A stretch of 64,000 bases of DNA from Trichuris trichiura (GCA_037903355.1 JBAJFE010000050.1:1116001-1180000); one strand, 5' to 3'; counted from the stretch's first letter, positions 1-11,858 are shown. The notes: generated from the letters alone by a model not told the origin. Numbers and translations are program-made.

Positions 1-699
1 GCGAAGTTTAACGTATGCCTTTTCTGACAATTCTTTCTGATTCGCTATAGTATCCACGAAAAAAAAGTAGCTGTATGCAAATTACGCAGACGCGGTTTAC
101 GCGTCAGTAGGAATGCAACGTGAATGGTTTTGGATTGAATGCCCATAAACATGCTGTACATTGGTTTTAGCAATTCCACTTTTTCTGCACAGTTTCCGTT
201 GCCTGCGTGAATCGATGTAAAAATTAATGCAGCCGGCGAAACGTATTTTCATACACTCAAATTGTATCAGATGAGAGTTTGAAAAGTCATTATTAAGTTT
301 CCTGTACTTCACGCTGCCACATAGCGGTTATTTCCTGGAAAGAAATTGTAATCGTGATGATACGATGTCTTGTAGTGCTGCCATAATCAGATGCTTCGTT
401 TAGTTTCATTCCGTTATAGCGGTTTTAATGTGCTTTGATTTAGAAAATGTCCACACCATTAGTTGTCTTAGTTCTGCAAGTTAAGGTGAGGCAGAATTTT
501 TATGAGATAATAAGCAGGTATTACCTCTGGTCTCCCGAGATAGCTAATTCCTAAATATGGGCAACCGAATGCATTTTCGTGTATACAAAAGCAGATACGT
601 GTACACGGGTTAGGTTTCTGACTCTGTATTCATTCCGGCAAGTTTCCATAAAAAGCTCGTGCGTCAGTTCGGCTGTTGCTGCTAAATACTGAATCTTTA

Positions 700-727
700 T
701 TCAATGGGCCCACATTTTCAAACTAAA
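700..727 (+). repeat. 28-bp direct repeat, copy 1
   Basis: It is identical to 1443-1470. The unit contains the palindromic hexamer GGGCCC followed by an A/T-rich tail ending AACTAAA. The two copies are 743 bp apart in the same orientation, with unrelated flanks. It could be the end of a dispersed element, but no element body is recognisable. Confidence 0.7.
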
Positions 728-1442
728 GTAAGTGTCTGTTGGAGAAGTTTAAAGTTTCTTTCTTGTATCAAAGAGTACCTACACATCAATATTATTGGCA
801 TTTTTTATTAAAGCAAAAAAGCTGGTTTCGCGGTTCGTTTTTAAAACTGAGTGTCTAATAAGCTAAACAAGTTATTTCTAGAGCTTCTGACTATGTCTAT
901 ACATAAATAAATACCTTACAGCTGAAGCCTCTTCTGTTGACCAACGGAAATAGATAGTTTCCAACGTTGGAAACGCATATAAGCTGAGGTCGGTGGAAAC
1001 TCGAGCCGTTATTGAGTGCTTTAGCACTTTTTAAAAACAGAAGCATATTTTATCATTTTTCAGTTACGTTCATCATGACAGGTAGAACGTTGCGTTTGTG
1101 GCTTTCCCTTATGAACATAATGCATCCGCTCTTCCAACCAATGGATGCGCAATTATTAGCAAACCGCCGCAGTGCAATGACATTGACAGTCCGAGTTTCC
1201 ATAAGGCTTTTCCTGCTTAGTCAGCAGGCATAAGCAGGGCAACAAACTTTTGGAATCTCAAAGTTTGAATATCGCTGGCGCTATTTCTGTTTTCTAATTA
1301 ACTGATCATACATTTCACCTGCTCAGATCGCGTTTGCTCAGTTTATTACATATGCATACTTCGTCAGAAAGCGTAATGTTAAGATAAGTGAACATTTTGT
1401 AGTGTATGCCAAGTTATTTAAAAATTTAAACTATCAGAAATT

Positions 1443-1470
1443 TTCAATGGGCCCACATTTTCAAACTAAA
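1443..1470 (+). repeat. 28-bp direct repeat, copy 2
   Basis: Second exact copy of the unit at 700-727, same orientation. Function unknown. Confidence 0.7.
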
Positions 1471-1852
1471 ATTTTATCTATGAAACAACCCTGTTCCTTA
1501 AGAGGTTAGCTTGAATACTGTTCTCTTGCAAGGGTACATACGTTTTCACGACTGATAGCTACGGTGATGTCCTTTTAATTCCATGGAAAAGATAACATGA
1601 TCTTCAGGTTCCATCTCAAGTCTAAGGAACTTATTGGACGTGAGGAAGTCTAAATGTCCCAAAAAGTTCCCGGAGCTTTTAAAACCGCCTTTGTTTGGTA
1701 AATAACCGCGTTAAAGAGGAGATGCAAAGAAAGGGCATCTCATGTTACCGTAAGCTGCGACTAACTGAGCTTTACTTTGAACTTCAATCCACGTCAGCTC
1801 TTATAGCGAATTTATTAACAAATGTTCGCGTAAATCCTTCATTAACCTTTAG

Positions 1853-4800
1853 GTTTGCGTACTTGGAACAGAGCCAGGTTTCATTGACCAAGCGGAAAAT
1901 CGGTACAAGTTCAGCCGCACTTTGGACGAGTTGAATGCTCGATGCGTAGATGAGCGGGAACATATTTTACAACCTCGCTGGAAGGAACTCGTGACCGTCG
2001 AAAGTGCAATTGCATTTTGTCACGAGGTTGGTTATCCTTGCCTGGTTCGACCATCCTATGTGCTCAGTGGCGCTGCGATGAACGTAGCCCACTCAGACGA
2101 AGAGTTGAAGGAATATCTGACGTTGGCATTGGGTGCTTCCAATGACAAGCCTGTTGTTATTTCAAAGTTCATTACTGAGGCCAAGGTACGTACCCTAATA
2201 TGAGAATAAATAAATGAACTGACACGCATTAGTATTGCTGTGAATTGTAGGAAATTGACGTGGATGCTGTTGCTTCCAATGGGCGCGTTATCTGCTGGGC
2301 TATAAGTGAGCACGTGGAAAATGCTGGCGTCCACTCCGGAGATGCCACTTTGGTAACTCCGGCACAAGATATTAATAGCCGAACCATGTCGGACATAAGT
2401 AGAGTGGTTAAAACCGTTGCTGGCGCTTTGCAAATTCGAGGCCCATTCAACATGCAACTGATTGCCAAGGACGATAAATTACAAGTTATCGAATGTAACG
2501 TTCGTGCATCGCGCTCCTTTCCCTTTGTATCAAAAGCTCTCGGCTATGATTTCATTGCGACTGCAACGCGAGTCGTACTTGGACATCCCGTTGAAGAGGT
2601 TGGACTTGTTGCGGGACACGGAGGAATTTGCGTCAAAGTTCCACAATTTTCCTTTTCGAGACTGGCCGGCGCTAAGGTGACACTTGGGGTGCAGATGAGC
2701 TCTACAGGGGAGGTAGCGTGCTTTGGGAAAGACCGCTTTGAAGCCTACCTGAAAGCGCTTATTGCCACTGGATTTGAAATTCCCAAACGCACAATTTTCT
2801 TATCAATTGGAAGCTTTAAGGTAAATGAATAATTGTGTGAAACAGGGAAAGTCAACAAAACCGTTTGCAGCAGAAGAAGGAGATGCTTGCCTGCGTTCGC
2901 GATTTGAGTTCAATGGGATACCATTTGTTTGCGAGCATAGGAACTGCTGATTTCTATAGTGAGCATGGCATTTCGGTATATTGCTTGCTTGAAGGTTACA
3001 GACTGTCTCTCTTTTTCCTTATCTGTAGATAACCCCAGTTGAATGGCCATTTGAAGAAGGCGGTGGTCTCTCGGAAGAAAAGACAGCACATTATTGCAAA
3101 TCAATAGCTGACTACCTTAGCACGAAGCAATTTGAACTTGTTATTAACTTGCCTATGCACAGTTCCGGCTTTTATCGTGTATCAGCTTTCATGACTCCCG
3201 GATACAGGTAAGCATCTTGTTTTCAATGCAGTTTAGGCGAACAGTAAATGCTACCTATGTAGAACTCGTCGGCAAGCAATTGACTATGGTATACCATTGG
3301 TGACCGATGTAAAATGTGCTAAGCTTTTAGTGCAGGTGCGTTTTGAAAAGTAGATTTTAAAGATTGACTTTTTACCTTGAAACACTGAGTAGGCTTTGAA
3401 ACGAGTGAGTGGAAGAACGCCGCCAATTGTGAATCCTGAAATTGATCGGATCAACAGTCACTTTACCGTAAGATTGCCAGGATTAATTGATGTTCACGTA
3501 CATATGCGAGAACCGGGCGCCACTCACAAGGAAGATTGGACCACTGGCACCAGAGCAGCCTTAGCCGGCGGGATAACTATGGTTTTAGCTATGCCAAACA
3601 CTAACCCACCGTTGGACAGTCCAGAGCGCCTGTCTCTGGTCAACTCGGTAAGTTTGAACACGCCGTCGTTAGTAAACTTAAGTTGTCTAACCGTATTCAG
3701 CAAAAAAGATCATTCATCCTTTTCAAGCATATAGCGCAAAGCTAAAGTAAAGCTCATGCTATTCGCGCGGCATCTTTCATCCGTCCAATTGTTTTTTTAT
3801 TAATATTAATTCTACTATTTGTTACGCTCTTAAAACAATTAACGTAATTCTAAAAAGCGCTTACTGCCCTTACTGTTAAGCTTGCCAGACGTCTTATTGT
3901 GCTCTTATGTAAATCTCAGCTAAAATATAAACCTTTTGTTGAGGCTCAAGCTTAAAGTAAGAGCAAGACAGGACGGCAACGGCGGCCAAAATCCCGAACA
4001 GGTTGAAAATTTGCCGTTAAGTTTGGCCTTGTGGTAGTCGTGCATTGGCATCTTCCAGATAAGGAATGTACTTGAGTAGAGGTGATATTATTACCGGCCT
4101 TGTTTTTCAGAACACTATTTTCGAACGTGATTATTATAACAGCGTTTATACTCAAATACGTTCCTTATGTGAAAAGTGCTAACATACAACTGCCGCAAGG
4201 CCAAATTTTACAGTGTATCTTCGACCAATTCTGGATTTTAGCCTATCAGGATTTTGACCCTAACTCCAAGACGTCCGAAAAATTTACAATACGACGTTGG
4301 GGCAGCTAGGAATTAAGACCCAAGCTTTCTTTAAAGTAATATTAAAAATAAAACAGAAATAAGAGTCTTGTTGGCTAAGCATCCCATATTCTGAGATATG
4401 CAGGTTCCTTTCCGTTAAGCATAAAGCCATCACGTTTTCCTCCTACTGCCAGGCGTGCGGACTGACTTGTTCTGCGCTTTTCTAAACCTAAGTTACAACA
4501 TAGGTTTTTTATTTTGGTTTAAGCTTAGGAAAGAGCAGAATTAGGTGGAAAGTAGAAGTTACAGTATGACGACAAGCCGAAACAGAAATGAAAAATTAGC
4601 GAAAATTCGAAATCAAATAAACTGAAGTGAGACGTGAAGTACAAATGAAAATAAACTAGATAGAATAACTTACTAGCGATTCTTATTTCTTCCTTATTTT
4701 TTTGCTCTGATCGTAACGTCGCCTTGTTCTTATTTTTGCGTGGACTTTGACTTTCAGCCATCAAGTCTGCATCGGTGACGCTTTGCAGAATAATTTTTTC

Positions 4801-7800
4801 AGCTGGCTTCGGCGAAAGCCTGTTGTGATTTTGGGCTTTATCTTGGAGCAACGGAATTGAACCACGATAGCCTAAGCCCATGCGCGAGCCAGTGTGCAGG
4901 CTTAAAGATGTTCTTAAATGATACGTACACGAGCTTCCAGTTGAAAAATACGATGAGCATTGCAAAGGTTCGCAGTAGACTTATTATTTAATATCTACAA
5001 GTATGCTCCAAGCTTTTGTTTCTCAGCATTTTAAAACATGGCCTTCCGGCAAGCCAATAGTAGCCCACGCAGAGGGGCAGACGGTTGCATCATTGATGTG
5101 GCTTGTTTCCATTTATAAAAGACCGGTTCACGTTTGTCATGTCTCTAATCGAGAAGAGGTACTTTCTTGTATTAATAGCAATGTAACTATTTTACTACTT
5201 GCTGCTTTGCTTATGATCAGATCACGATTATAAAAATGGCAAAGCAACAAAACTTGCCTGTGACGTGCGAAGTGACTCCGCATCATCTATTTCTGAGCAA
5301 GGAAATGTTCTCTGGTTCGCTGTCGTCAGTTCGACCCGCTCTTGGAACTGAAAAGGATCGTCTGGCATTATGGGAAAACCTTGACATTATAGACTGCTTT
5401 GCCTCTGACCACGGTTTGCAACGGTCGATTTTCAACAGTAGCTTTTCTCATAACTTTGCTTCTCAGCGCCTCACACTATCGAAGAGAAGTTAACGAACGA
5501 GTCGTTGCCTGGCTTTCCAGGCTTGGAGGTTATGCTACCCCTGCTGATGAACGCCGTTGTTGATGGTCGACTAACACTAAACGATGTGCTCAATAGATTA
5601 CACAATAACCCGCGACGCATTTTTGGCTTACCTGAGCAGCCGAACACCTACGTGGAGGTGGACTTGGACGAAAGTTGGGTGGTCCCAGCGCAAACTCAAT
5701 TTTGCAAGTCCGGTTGGACTCCCTTTTCCGGCAGAAAATTAAAAGGCGTTGTAAAAAGAGTGGTGCTCAGAGGAGCGGAAGCATACATTGATGGACGAGT
5801 AAATTTTTTACCTAGATGACTATCCATTTCGTATTTTTACCCTTATAGGTCCTTGTAAGCCCTGGCATTGGAAAGAATGTATTCTCTTCAGACACTTCAC
5901 AAGTTGTTGAAGCAGCAGCTCCTAATCTGCCTGAACAGTCGATGTTCTCGTTGGGAACAGAAGCCGCAGCAAAAGCAACCGTTTCAATGCCAGGTATGTC
6001 GTCTGGAACGGCACTCAATCTTCTTGCTGTGATCAACATAACTAAATATACGTTTGCCTAAGTTTTCGAACTTATTTTTACCTAAACTGTATATGTCCTA
6101 ACTTGCGACGTTGCGCTGGGTATAACTTGTTTACCACCGAAATTAGTACTAGTAATATTAATGCATTGAGCTTAGCCCAAGTGTCACTTATTTGCATAAT
6201 CATTTTCGCGCTGCAAACTTTAGGATTGTAATATTAATATAATAAGAATGAGTATTTTAATTAATAAGCTAATTAAAGTCAATAAGTAAATTAAATTAAT
6301 TAATGCATTACAGTAAAACCTTTCTAATCCGAACGCGTCGGGGCGGAGGGTAGTTCAGATTACGGAAAAATTCAGATTATGGAGGTGGCTTACAGTAGGC
6401 CAGAGAAAAGCAGGTAATGCAATTTTAGATGTAGGCTCCTGGCGTCTACAGGGTGATATCAGTCTCTGCAAGCAGTGAATAGCTTAAGGAGGGCAGTGAA
6501 GTCCGTCTGATCAAGTAAAACGACTGACCAGCCGAAACCAGTTTTTTATATGGCGTGGACGCTGTAAAGGGAAGCGACATGAAAATAGTTCCCGCGAACT
6601 TATTTTTCTATATTCTCAGTTGCTGGCTCAAAAATAAATTAAGTTAGCGGCTGATCATTGCGTTATATGAGAATAGATTGTAGTTTTATACGACTGAAAA
6701 ACGCCAGATCTGATTCACAGTTCCGTTTATTTGGGGACGGCTAGGTCTCGAGGTGCCTTTCTGCAATCAACTTATTGGTTGAGTTTGGCTCGGCAGAGCC
6801 GTAGTTGGCCTGCGCTTATGTTAACGTATACCAAAGGGACCGTTGGCAGGTTGTTTACTGCCCTTATAGCCGTTGCCGCCAAGTGACTGCCCGTTTTGCA
6901 TAAGTAGCCTAATTATCTTTAATGTATACTCTCGTTCTATTGTTCTAATCCGCAAGTTCGGGTTAGGGAGGTATTACTGTACTTTAATTTTAATTAATTT
7001 GCATTTGTGTAATAATAATTTGCACTTTAACCTTTAGGAGCTCAAATTCAAGTTGCTCCTTCTCTGTCAAGAACAAAGAACTCCATTGCAGGGCAGCATG
7101 TCATTAGTGCCGAAATGTTCGATCGACAAACGGTAATGCAGATTTTACGGCGTTTTATTAACTCCATTTTAATCTGTTAAATTTCAGCTGAAGGAGTTGT
7201 TCAGTTTGACAAAAAGTTATATGGTTAGCGTGAAAGCTGATAAGAAGTCTCTTCTTTCCATTCTAAAGGTATTCGACAAGAAGATGGTTGCTTATTAAGT
7301 AATGCGTCCATTTTACAGGGTCGTGTGATGACCACATTATTCTATGAGGCAAGTACTCGCACTCAGTGTTCGTTTGCAGCAGCTATGCAACATCTTGGCG
7401 GTAGCGTTATTCCTGTAAATAGCTCTTCTTCGTCAGTGCAAAAAGGCGAGAGTTTAGAGGGTAACTTTATTTCAAGAAATTACAGCCGCCTTATAAAGCG
7501 AACTCTGCATAGACACTGTTACGGTCTTGTCCAGGTACTGCGACGTGCTCGTACTTCGACATTACGAAATAGGTGCTGCCAAACGAGCTGCACTTTCAAG
7601 CGCGGTTCCCGTAATAAATGCGGGCGATGGTGCAGGCGACCACCCCACGCAGGCGCTGCTGGACATCTTCACAATTCGAGAAGAAATTGGCACTGTTAAT
7701 CAGCTGACAGTTGCATATTCGCTTTTCTTTAAACGTTGACTATTTATTGTCCCTCTATTCATAGATCGCTTTGGTAGGCGACCTGAAGCATAGCCGGACG

Positions 7801-8399
7801 GTTCATTCGTTAGCTAAGCTTCTTTGCCATTATCAAGTTACCCTTCTCTACGTTTCTCCCGAAGAATTGGAGATGCCTTCGGACGTTGTCAACTACGTGA
7901 ATGGGTACGGAATAACGCAGGTGAGTTAGCAACTGAAAAATTAGCCTCGAACTGTTATGCAACATGGTTTATCCGCTTTTGTAAATTACTCGCTTCTATT
8001 TGGCTGTGAAGACTCATACTTCATAAGCTTTGTAAGTCGTACCTTATTTATTATTATTGCAGAAGAAGAGTACCTTACTCGCTGCGATACCACAGTGCGA
8101 CGTGCTGTACATGACTAGACTGCAGAAGGAGCGTTTCAAAGCAAGTTCTGTTAATTATGAAAAGTACAAAGTAACTCCAGAGTCTCTGAGTAATGCAAAA
8201 GAAAAAATGATCGTTATGCATCCTCTTCCGAGAGTTGACGAAATCGAGTAAGCATAGCTTTCTGGGCCCATTTCTCTTTATCAAAATTGTCTTTAGCACT
8301 GTATTCGATTCCGATCCAAGAGCTTCGTATTTTCGTCAGGCAGAGTATGGTATGTACGTCAGAATGGCTCTGCTTTCCATGGTGTTCGACGAATATTGA
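1853..8399 (+). CDS. CAD: CAD multifunctional pyrimidine enzyme, C-terminal 1146 aa (5' end outside window)
   Basis: Trifunctional enzyme of the first three steps of de novo UMP synthesis in the cytosol (carbamoyl phosphate, carbamoyl aspartate, dihydroorotate). Eighteen exons: 1853-2185, 2251-2820, 2871-2975, 3029-3207, 3263-3335, 3393-3647, 4803-4967, 5027-5158, 5221-5413, 5467-5798, 5849-5993, 7038-7132, 7188-7268, 7319-7460, 7513-7709, 7765-7920, 8063-8247, 8297-8399. All junctions are GT-AG and phases agree throughout. Residue 1 falls in the second CPSase ATP-grasp ([20 protein letters not shown]). The MGS-like allosteric domain follows from about 300. Dihydroorotase spans about 445-785, with the HVH metal pair at 455/457, carboxylated-lysine motif [20 protein letters not shown] and ASDHAPH. 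A linker of about 60 aa is shorter than in human CAD. Aspartate transcarbamylase runs from about 840 to the end ([35 protein letters not shown]). The glutaminase and first CPSase half are absent from the window. Introns 6 (1155 nt) and 11 (1044 nt) carry repeats. The protein looks intact. Confidence 0.95.
3983..4252. repeat. Foldback (inverted-repeat) element in CAD intron 6
   Basis: About 4000-4083 and 4140-4245 are imperfect reverse complements. For example, GGCCAAAATCC near 3987 faces GGATTTTAGCC near 4235, and TTTGGCCTTG near 4022 faces CAAGGCCAAA near 4197. The sequence would fold into a long hairpin with a loop around 4085-4138. It looks like a MITE or foldback insertion in the intron. 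It has no coding capacity. Confidence 0.6.
4386..4577 (-). mobile_element. Short MITE-like repeat (AGGTTCC family), copy 1, CAD intron 6
   Basis: Reverse-oriented member of a family of about 190-200 bp. The left end carries TATGCAGGTTCCTTTCC, the right end ACAGTATGACGACAAG, and the middle has a palindromic CCTAAG...CTTAGG core. It lies just downstream of the foldback element and about 225 bp before exon 7 of CAD. Better copies are at 12845-13043, 25922-26117 and 43259-43456. Confidence 0.6.
6311..6979. mobile_element. Pogo/Tigger-like MITE, copy 1, in CAD intron 11
   Basis: The 669-bp element starts CAGTAAAACCT and ends with its reverse complement in slightly diverged form (AGGTATTACTG), flanked by TA dinucleotides (6309-6310, 6980-6981). 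This is typical of TA-targeting Tc1/mariner-pogo elements. Copy 2 at 19800-20516 matches across the whole length, including internal segments such as CAGATTATGGAGGTGGC and ATGGCGTGGACGC. There is no open frame, so it is non-autonomous. It makes up about two thirds of the CAD intron between exons 11 and 12. Confidence 0.8.
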
Positions 8400-9772
8400 A
8401 CCTGATTTCTCTGACTAACCAAACATATGCGTGAAGTTACATTATATTAATGGATAATACTCTTACCATTACTTAAGTGCGTCATTTTACTGCCATACGT
8501 GTAGGTATGAGTACTGCCCTTTTTTATTTCCACAATAAGTTTAGTCTGACTACGACATCGCGCTATTATCACGGCTCTGTTTCATGTAGGCATATGACTG
8601 AGCAGCATACTGCTCACAGTCCGTTTGGCTTCTAATTTGTACCGATTAAAAATTCAAATATGTAATCAATGCATCCCTCTAATAAATAGCAGAAATCGAA
8701 TGAGTTACCGCAACCGCACCTGTTTGTGCTAACGGGTTTTGAAGTTACAATACGCAACGCATTGCTTATCCAACCTGAAGCTCTAGCTTCACTTTTTGGA
8801 ATTCCAGAACAAAACTGGCAGAGTATCAACGATTAAACGAGCTTTATTTATTCTAATTGAAGAGCTCGAAACAAATGGATGCTTGACAAAGGCTTTGCGA
8901 TGGAAAAGGCATTTTCGTTTGACATCAAAGCTATAATTCAGTTTATACTGTCAGCGCGCATGTGATCAACATGCCGCAAGCTTAAAATCAACGAAAGCGA
9001 TTTTGACATTCGTTTTCTTATTTTAATTGATAGTACGGATTTTTAAAAATTTCTTACTTGACTGCAAGGCAGCTTTGTCGCTTCTTCTCTTCACCATCCG
9101 GGAAATTCAGGTTCCTTTCTGTCAATCGTGATGCCACAGCCTGTTCTGCCCTTCTTAGAAAGCGTAGGACCTTTCCTGTTTTGTCTTTTCGTACGGTTAA
9201 GTCAAAATATAAGCGTTAGGTTTACGCTTAAGCCGGTAAGGCCAAAAAAGATGGCTAGCGAACTTACAGTACGACACTAGGGCACATAACCGACAAGATT
9301 CGTATTTTTTTGGCTGCATAGATTATGCTCGCTGACGCAGCCGGTTTCTAGGCTAAATAATATTTTAAATTTTATCCTATTCAAAAAATGTGCATTTTGT
9401 ACACTGTATTACATTTTGCTTAAAGGAGCAGTTTCACTACAAAACGGTCTTCTTCGTCCCAACAGCTTCGATTTCTTGTCTTCTGCGATTATTATTTAAT
9501 TAAGAGGCCCGACTGCAGCCTTAATGATGAAGAACTAGATACGCACTACAAGAAGTAGCAATTCAAATATGCTTATGCTGGATTTATTGGTGATTTATTA
9601 GACGGTCAAAGGTGCCGTCGATCTGTTGCCTTCATGACAATACATAAAAACTAAGATGACTTTAAAACTGGCAACTTAAAGCGAATCGCAATTTAAGGCC
9701 TTATTGAGTGTTAAGCATTACAGCAAAACAGAAAAGTTGTCAAGAGCTGTTCTTTTTTTCAACGCTAACAAA
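8400..9772. other. Intergenic region after CAD
   Basis: I see no gene. An AGGTTCC-family repeat occupies about 9098-9277. The ORFs at 8632-8829 (-) and 9704-9772 (+) have no recognisable product. No clear AATAAA lies within the first 150 bases after the CAD stop. Confidence 0.5.
9098..9277 (-). mobile_element. Short MITE-like repeat (AGGTTCC family), copy 2
   Basis: Reverse-oriented copy. CAGGTTCCTTTCTGTC near 9110 marks one end and TTACAGTACGACAC near 9265 the other, with the CCTGTTCTGCC and CTTAAGCC body motifs between. It is more diverged than the copies at 12845 and 43259. Confidence 0.5.
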
Positions 9773-10673
9773 ATGGATTTTTCGTCAGGGAATTGTGAAT
9801 TCACTTACGATAATATGTTTTGGCAAATCGAAAAAATGATCCGATTAGAACTGCTCATCAACAATCCATCTGAAGAAGCGAAAAGTGATTGACGCATTGC
9901 CGGCCACTTTAGTACGTCCATTTCAACGCAACCTTTTAGGCTTGGTGAAATTAATGAGCAAACTAGTCAGATCAGAATCGGTGATGGACATCGTCAAAAC
10001 AGCGTCAGGTCCTATTAGCGCAGCAAACTTATTGCAAACTGTGTGTGGGGTAAGGCGCAGACTTGAATTAAACTTGAATTACTGTTTAGGATATGAGCAA
10101 ATGCTACGATGAAAATGTCATTGAAAAGTTGATCAACTTTTTCAAAGGGTCAAAAGAAACAGATCAGCTGTAATACTTTGTTCCTGCTGCATTTTATAAT
10201 AAAGCTTTGATTAAACTTAGGGCGCGGGAACTCATTCGCTCAAACGAAGAAATTGATAAAATTACTTCTGCATGCGAAAAGTAAGCTTCCATCTTATTTT
10301 ATCATAGACATTTCCATATTGCTGATGGAGGGATGGTTAAACATATTATGTTCGTCTTACAGTAAACTGCCTTGCCAAACAGCAGTCCAAGGTAAGAATG
10401 CAATAAGCTTAAGATAGTCCTTATGAAAAAATTTAAAAAACAGATTGTTTAAGTATTATAAGAAAAGTCTTTTCCAAAGAGTGCTTGCTAGCAAGAAATG
10501 TTAATAATCTCCTTAAGATTAGTCTTATTTTCACAAAGACATGTAAGTAACGATTTTTCAGGGAGTTCAGTGAATACAGTGTTCAAACAGTGGAAAGCGT
10601 CATGTCCCAGTCGCAAAGTACCATAACGGAGGCGGAAGATTGCGAAGAACAGAACCAATCATGTCTTGCTTGA
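9773..10673 (+). pseudogene. Unknown gene with frameshift and in-frame stop (probable pseudogene)
   Basis: The translation looks like one helical protein with two breaks. ATG 9773 opens a frame (MDFSSGNCEFTYDNMFW...). It is interrupted at the AAAA run 9881-9884 and continues one base out of phase (VIDALPATLVRPF...) to a 40-nt GT-AG intron (10050-10089). The next exon reads on but meets TAA at 10171-10173, followed in the same frame by convincing coding sequence (ALIKLRARELIRSNEEID). An intron at 10281-10561 joins in phase to an acidic Ser/Gln-rich tail ending QNQSCLA at TGA 10671-10673. A 28-nt intron (9885-9912) could hide the first break, but the TAA has no splice solution. I do not recognise the family. 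It is either a decaying gene or a sequence with errors. Confidence 0.5.
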
Positions 10674-11696
10674 AGTCCCCTTTAAGGAGTAACAGAATAT
10701 CCCCTATGGAAAAGTAGAGAGAATAATGTAGTAATATTTAAATTCTGCTACTTTAAGCAACCATACTTTGCATAGTTGTTTCTCCTATTATGCAAAATAT
10801 TGTTACTTTTTTTTCAATAAATATCTTTAATGATTTGGCTTTTACGCGGCTGTACACCATCGTCTAAACGTTGTACATACACATAGTATTACTGTGCTGG
10901 GCAGCTATTGTTTTCTGTGCTTTTCCAGCTGTGTAGAGACCAAATAAAAGTTCGCCGGTAGATCCCTGATGACTTTCCTACAAACGAGTGACCACATGAG
11001 CATGGCGGACTTGGCTGTTGTCAAGCTTGCTCTGTTCCACATTTCGACGATGAAGATTTGGACGTTTAACTGCTGACAATAGGGAACATAGTCACGTGGC
11101 TATTCACGACGACACAAACAGCCGGTTCTCCAGAGTTTTCCCAACATTCCCTCGATAGCTTTTCAGGTAGATTGCGATCAGCCCTCAGAGTCTCCATCGC
11201 GTAAAAGTAATAAAAATGCGTACATCAGATAAAAGAGTTTGCCAAATGAAGACGAATCAAAGCGAGCAGACGCTGAGTTGAGTGCTTTCATTTTCTTGCT
11301 GCTTTTGAAAAGGAAAAAGTACTTCCCTTCTCACATGCGAACATGATGGATTGAAATCTTGACTGGCAACAGAACATACTGCTCATTTATAGCGATACCA
11401 GCGCTCTCTATGCGACTATCGAAATTGTGACAAAATAGCCGCGCGAGTGAAAGACAACGCTTACGTTTTGGTCATATAAATTACAATTGACCACCTGGCA
11501 AATTCAAACATTACTATCACGTTAGAACAAATAGTGCATTTTCCTTCTGTTGGAATGAGAGAAGAGAAGGAAGAAATAGCATGGAAGAATTAACGATAAT
11601 CAATGATACAATGACGCACAAGCTAAAGACACGGTTGAACCTTCCACGTTTTCGTTGCTCTGTTAGAGCATAAGCGAGAAGGCAGCAAAACCATTC
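10674..11696. other. Intergenic region before U1
   Basis: I recognise no gene. An AATAAA near 10817 could serve the upstream gene or pseudogene. The snRNA promoter should lie in the last 100 bases before 11697, but I cannot identify a proximal sequence element by eye. Confidence 0.4.
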
Positions 11697-11858
11697 ATAC
11701 TTACCTGGCAGGGAAGAAGCAGTGATCATGAAGGCTGCTCTTCCAGGGTGAGGCTGGCTCATTGCACTCCGAGGCAGCTGACCTCTGGGGCCATCCCGTG
11801 CGGGATGAGCTCACTGCGTAATTTTTGAGTGAGGGAGTCTGCGTTCGCGCGGCTCCCG
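11697..11858 (+). ncRNA. U1: U1 spliceosomal snRNA
   Basis: RNA of the U1 snRNP, which recognises 5' splice sites in the nucleus. About 162 nt. The 5' end reads ATACTTACCTGGCAGG, the conserved sequence that pairs with donor sites. Stem-loop I carries GATCATGAAGG, a near match to the U1-70K binding loop. Stem-loop II shows the U1A-binding loop ATTGCACTCC exactly. Stem-loop III has CATCCCGTGCGGGATG. The Sm site is AATTTTTGAG. Stem-loop IV is GGGAGTCTGCGTTCGCGC followed by the pairing GGCTCCC. All parts occur in the canonical order at expected spacing, so I regard it as a full-length and probably functional gene. The ORF on the other strand (11517-11762) is a shadow. Confidence 0.95.

Larger units (their letters stand above)
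1..1852 (+). other. Probable CAD intron or gene-free flank at left edge
   Basis: I find no exon here. The first recognisable CAD exon opens at 1853 straight after a 3' splice site (acceptor AG 1851-1852) in the middle of the CPSase large-subunit region, so at least part of this stretch should be intron. Open frames at 97-312, 1012-1233 and 1695-1934 resemble no family I know. The stretch holds a 28-bp direct repeat at 700-727 and 1443-1470. Confidence 0.55.

Noticed and set aside
4525..4965. 146-codon minus-strand ORF
   Set aside because: It overlaps CAD exon 7 (4803-4967) antisense and a MITE copy. No motif; shadow of those features.
11517..11762. 81-codon minus-strand ORF
   Set aside because: Runs antisense through the U1 snRNA gene; no protein family likeness.
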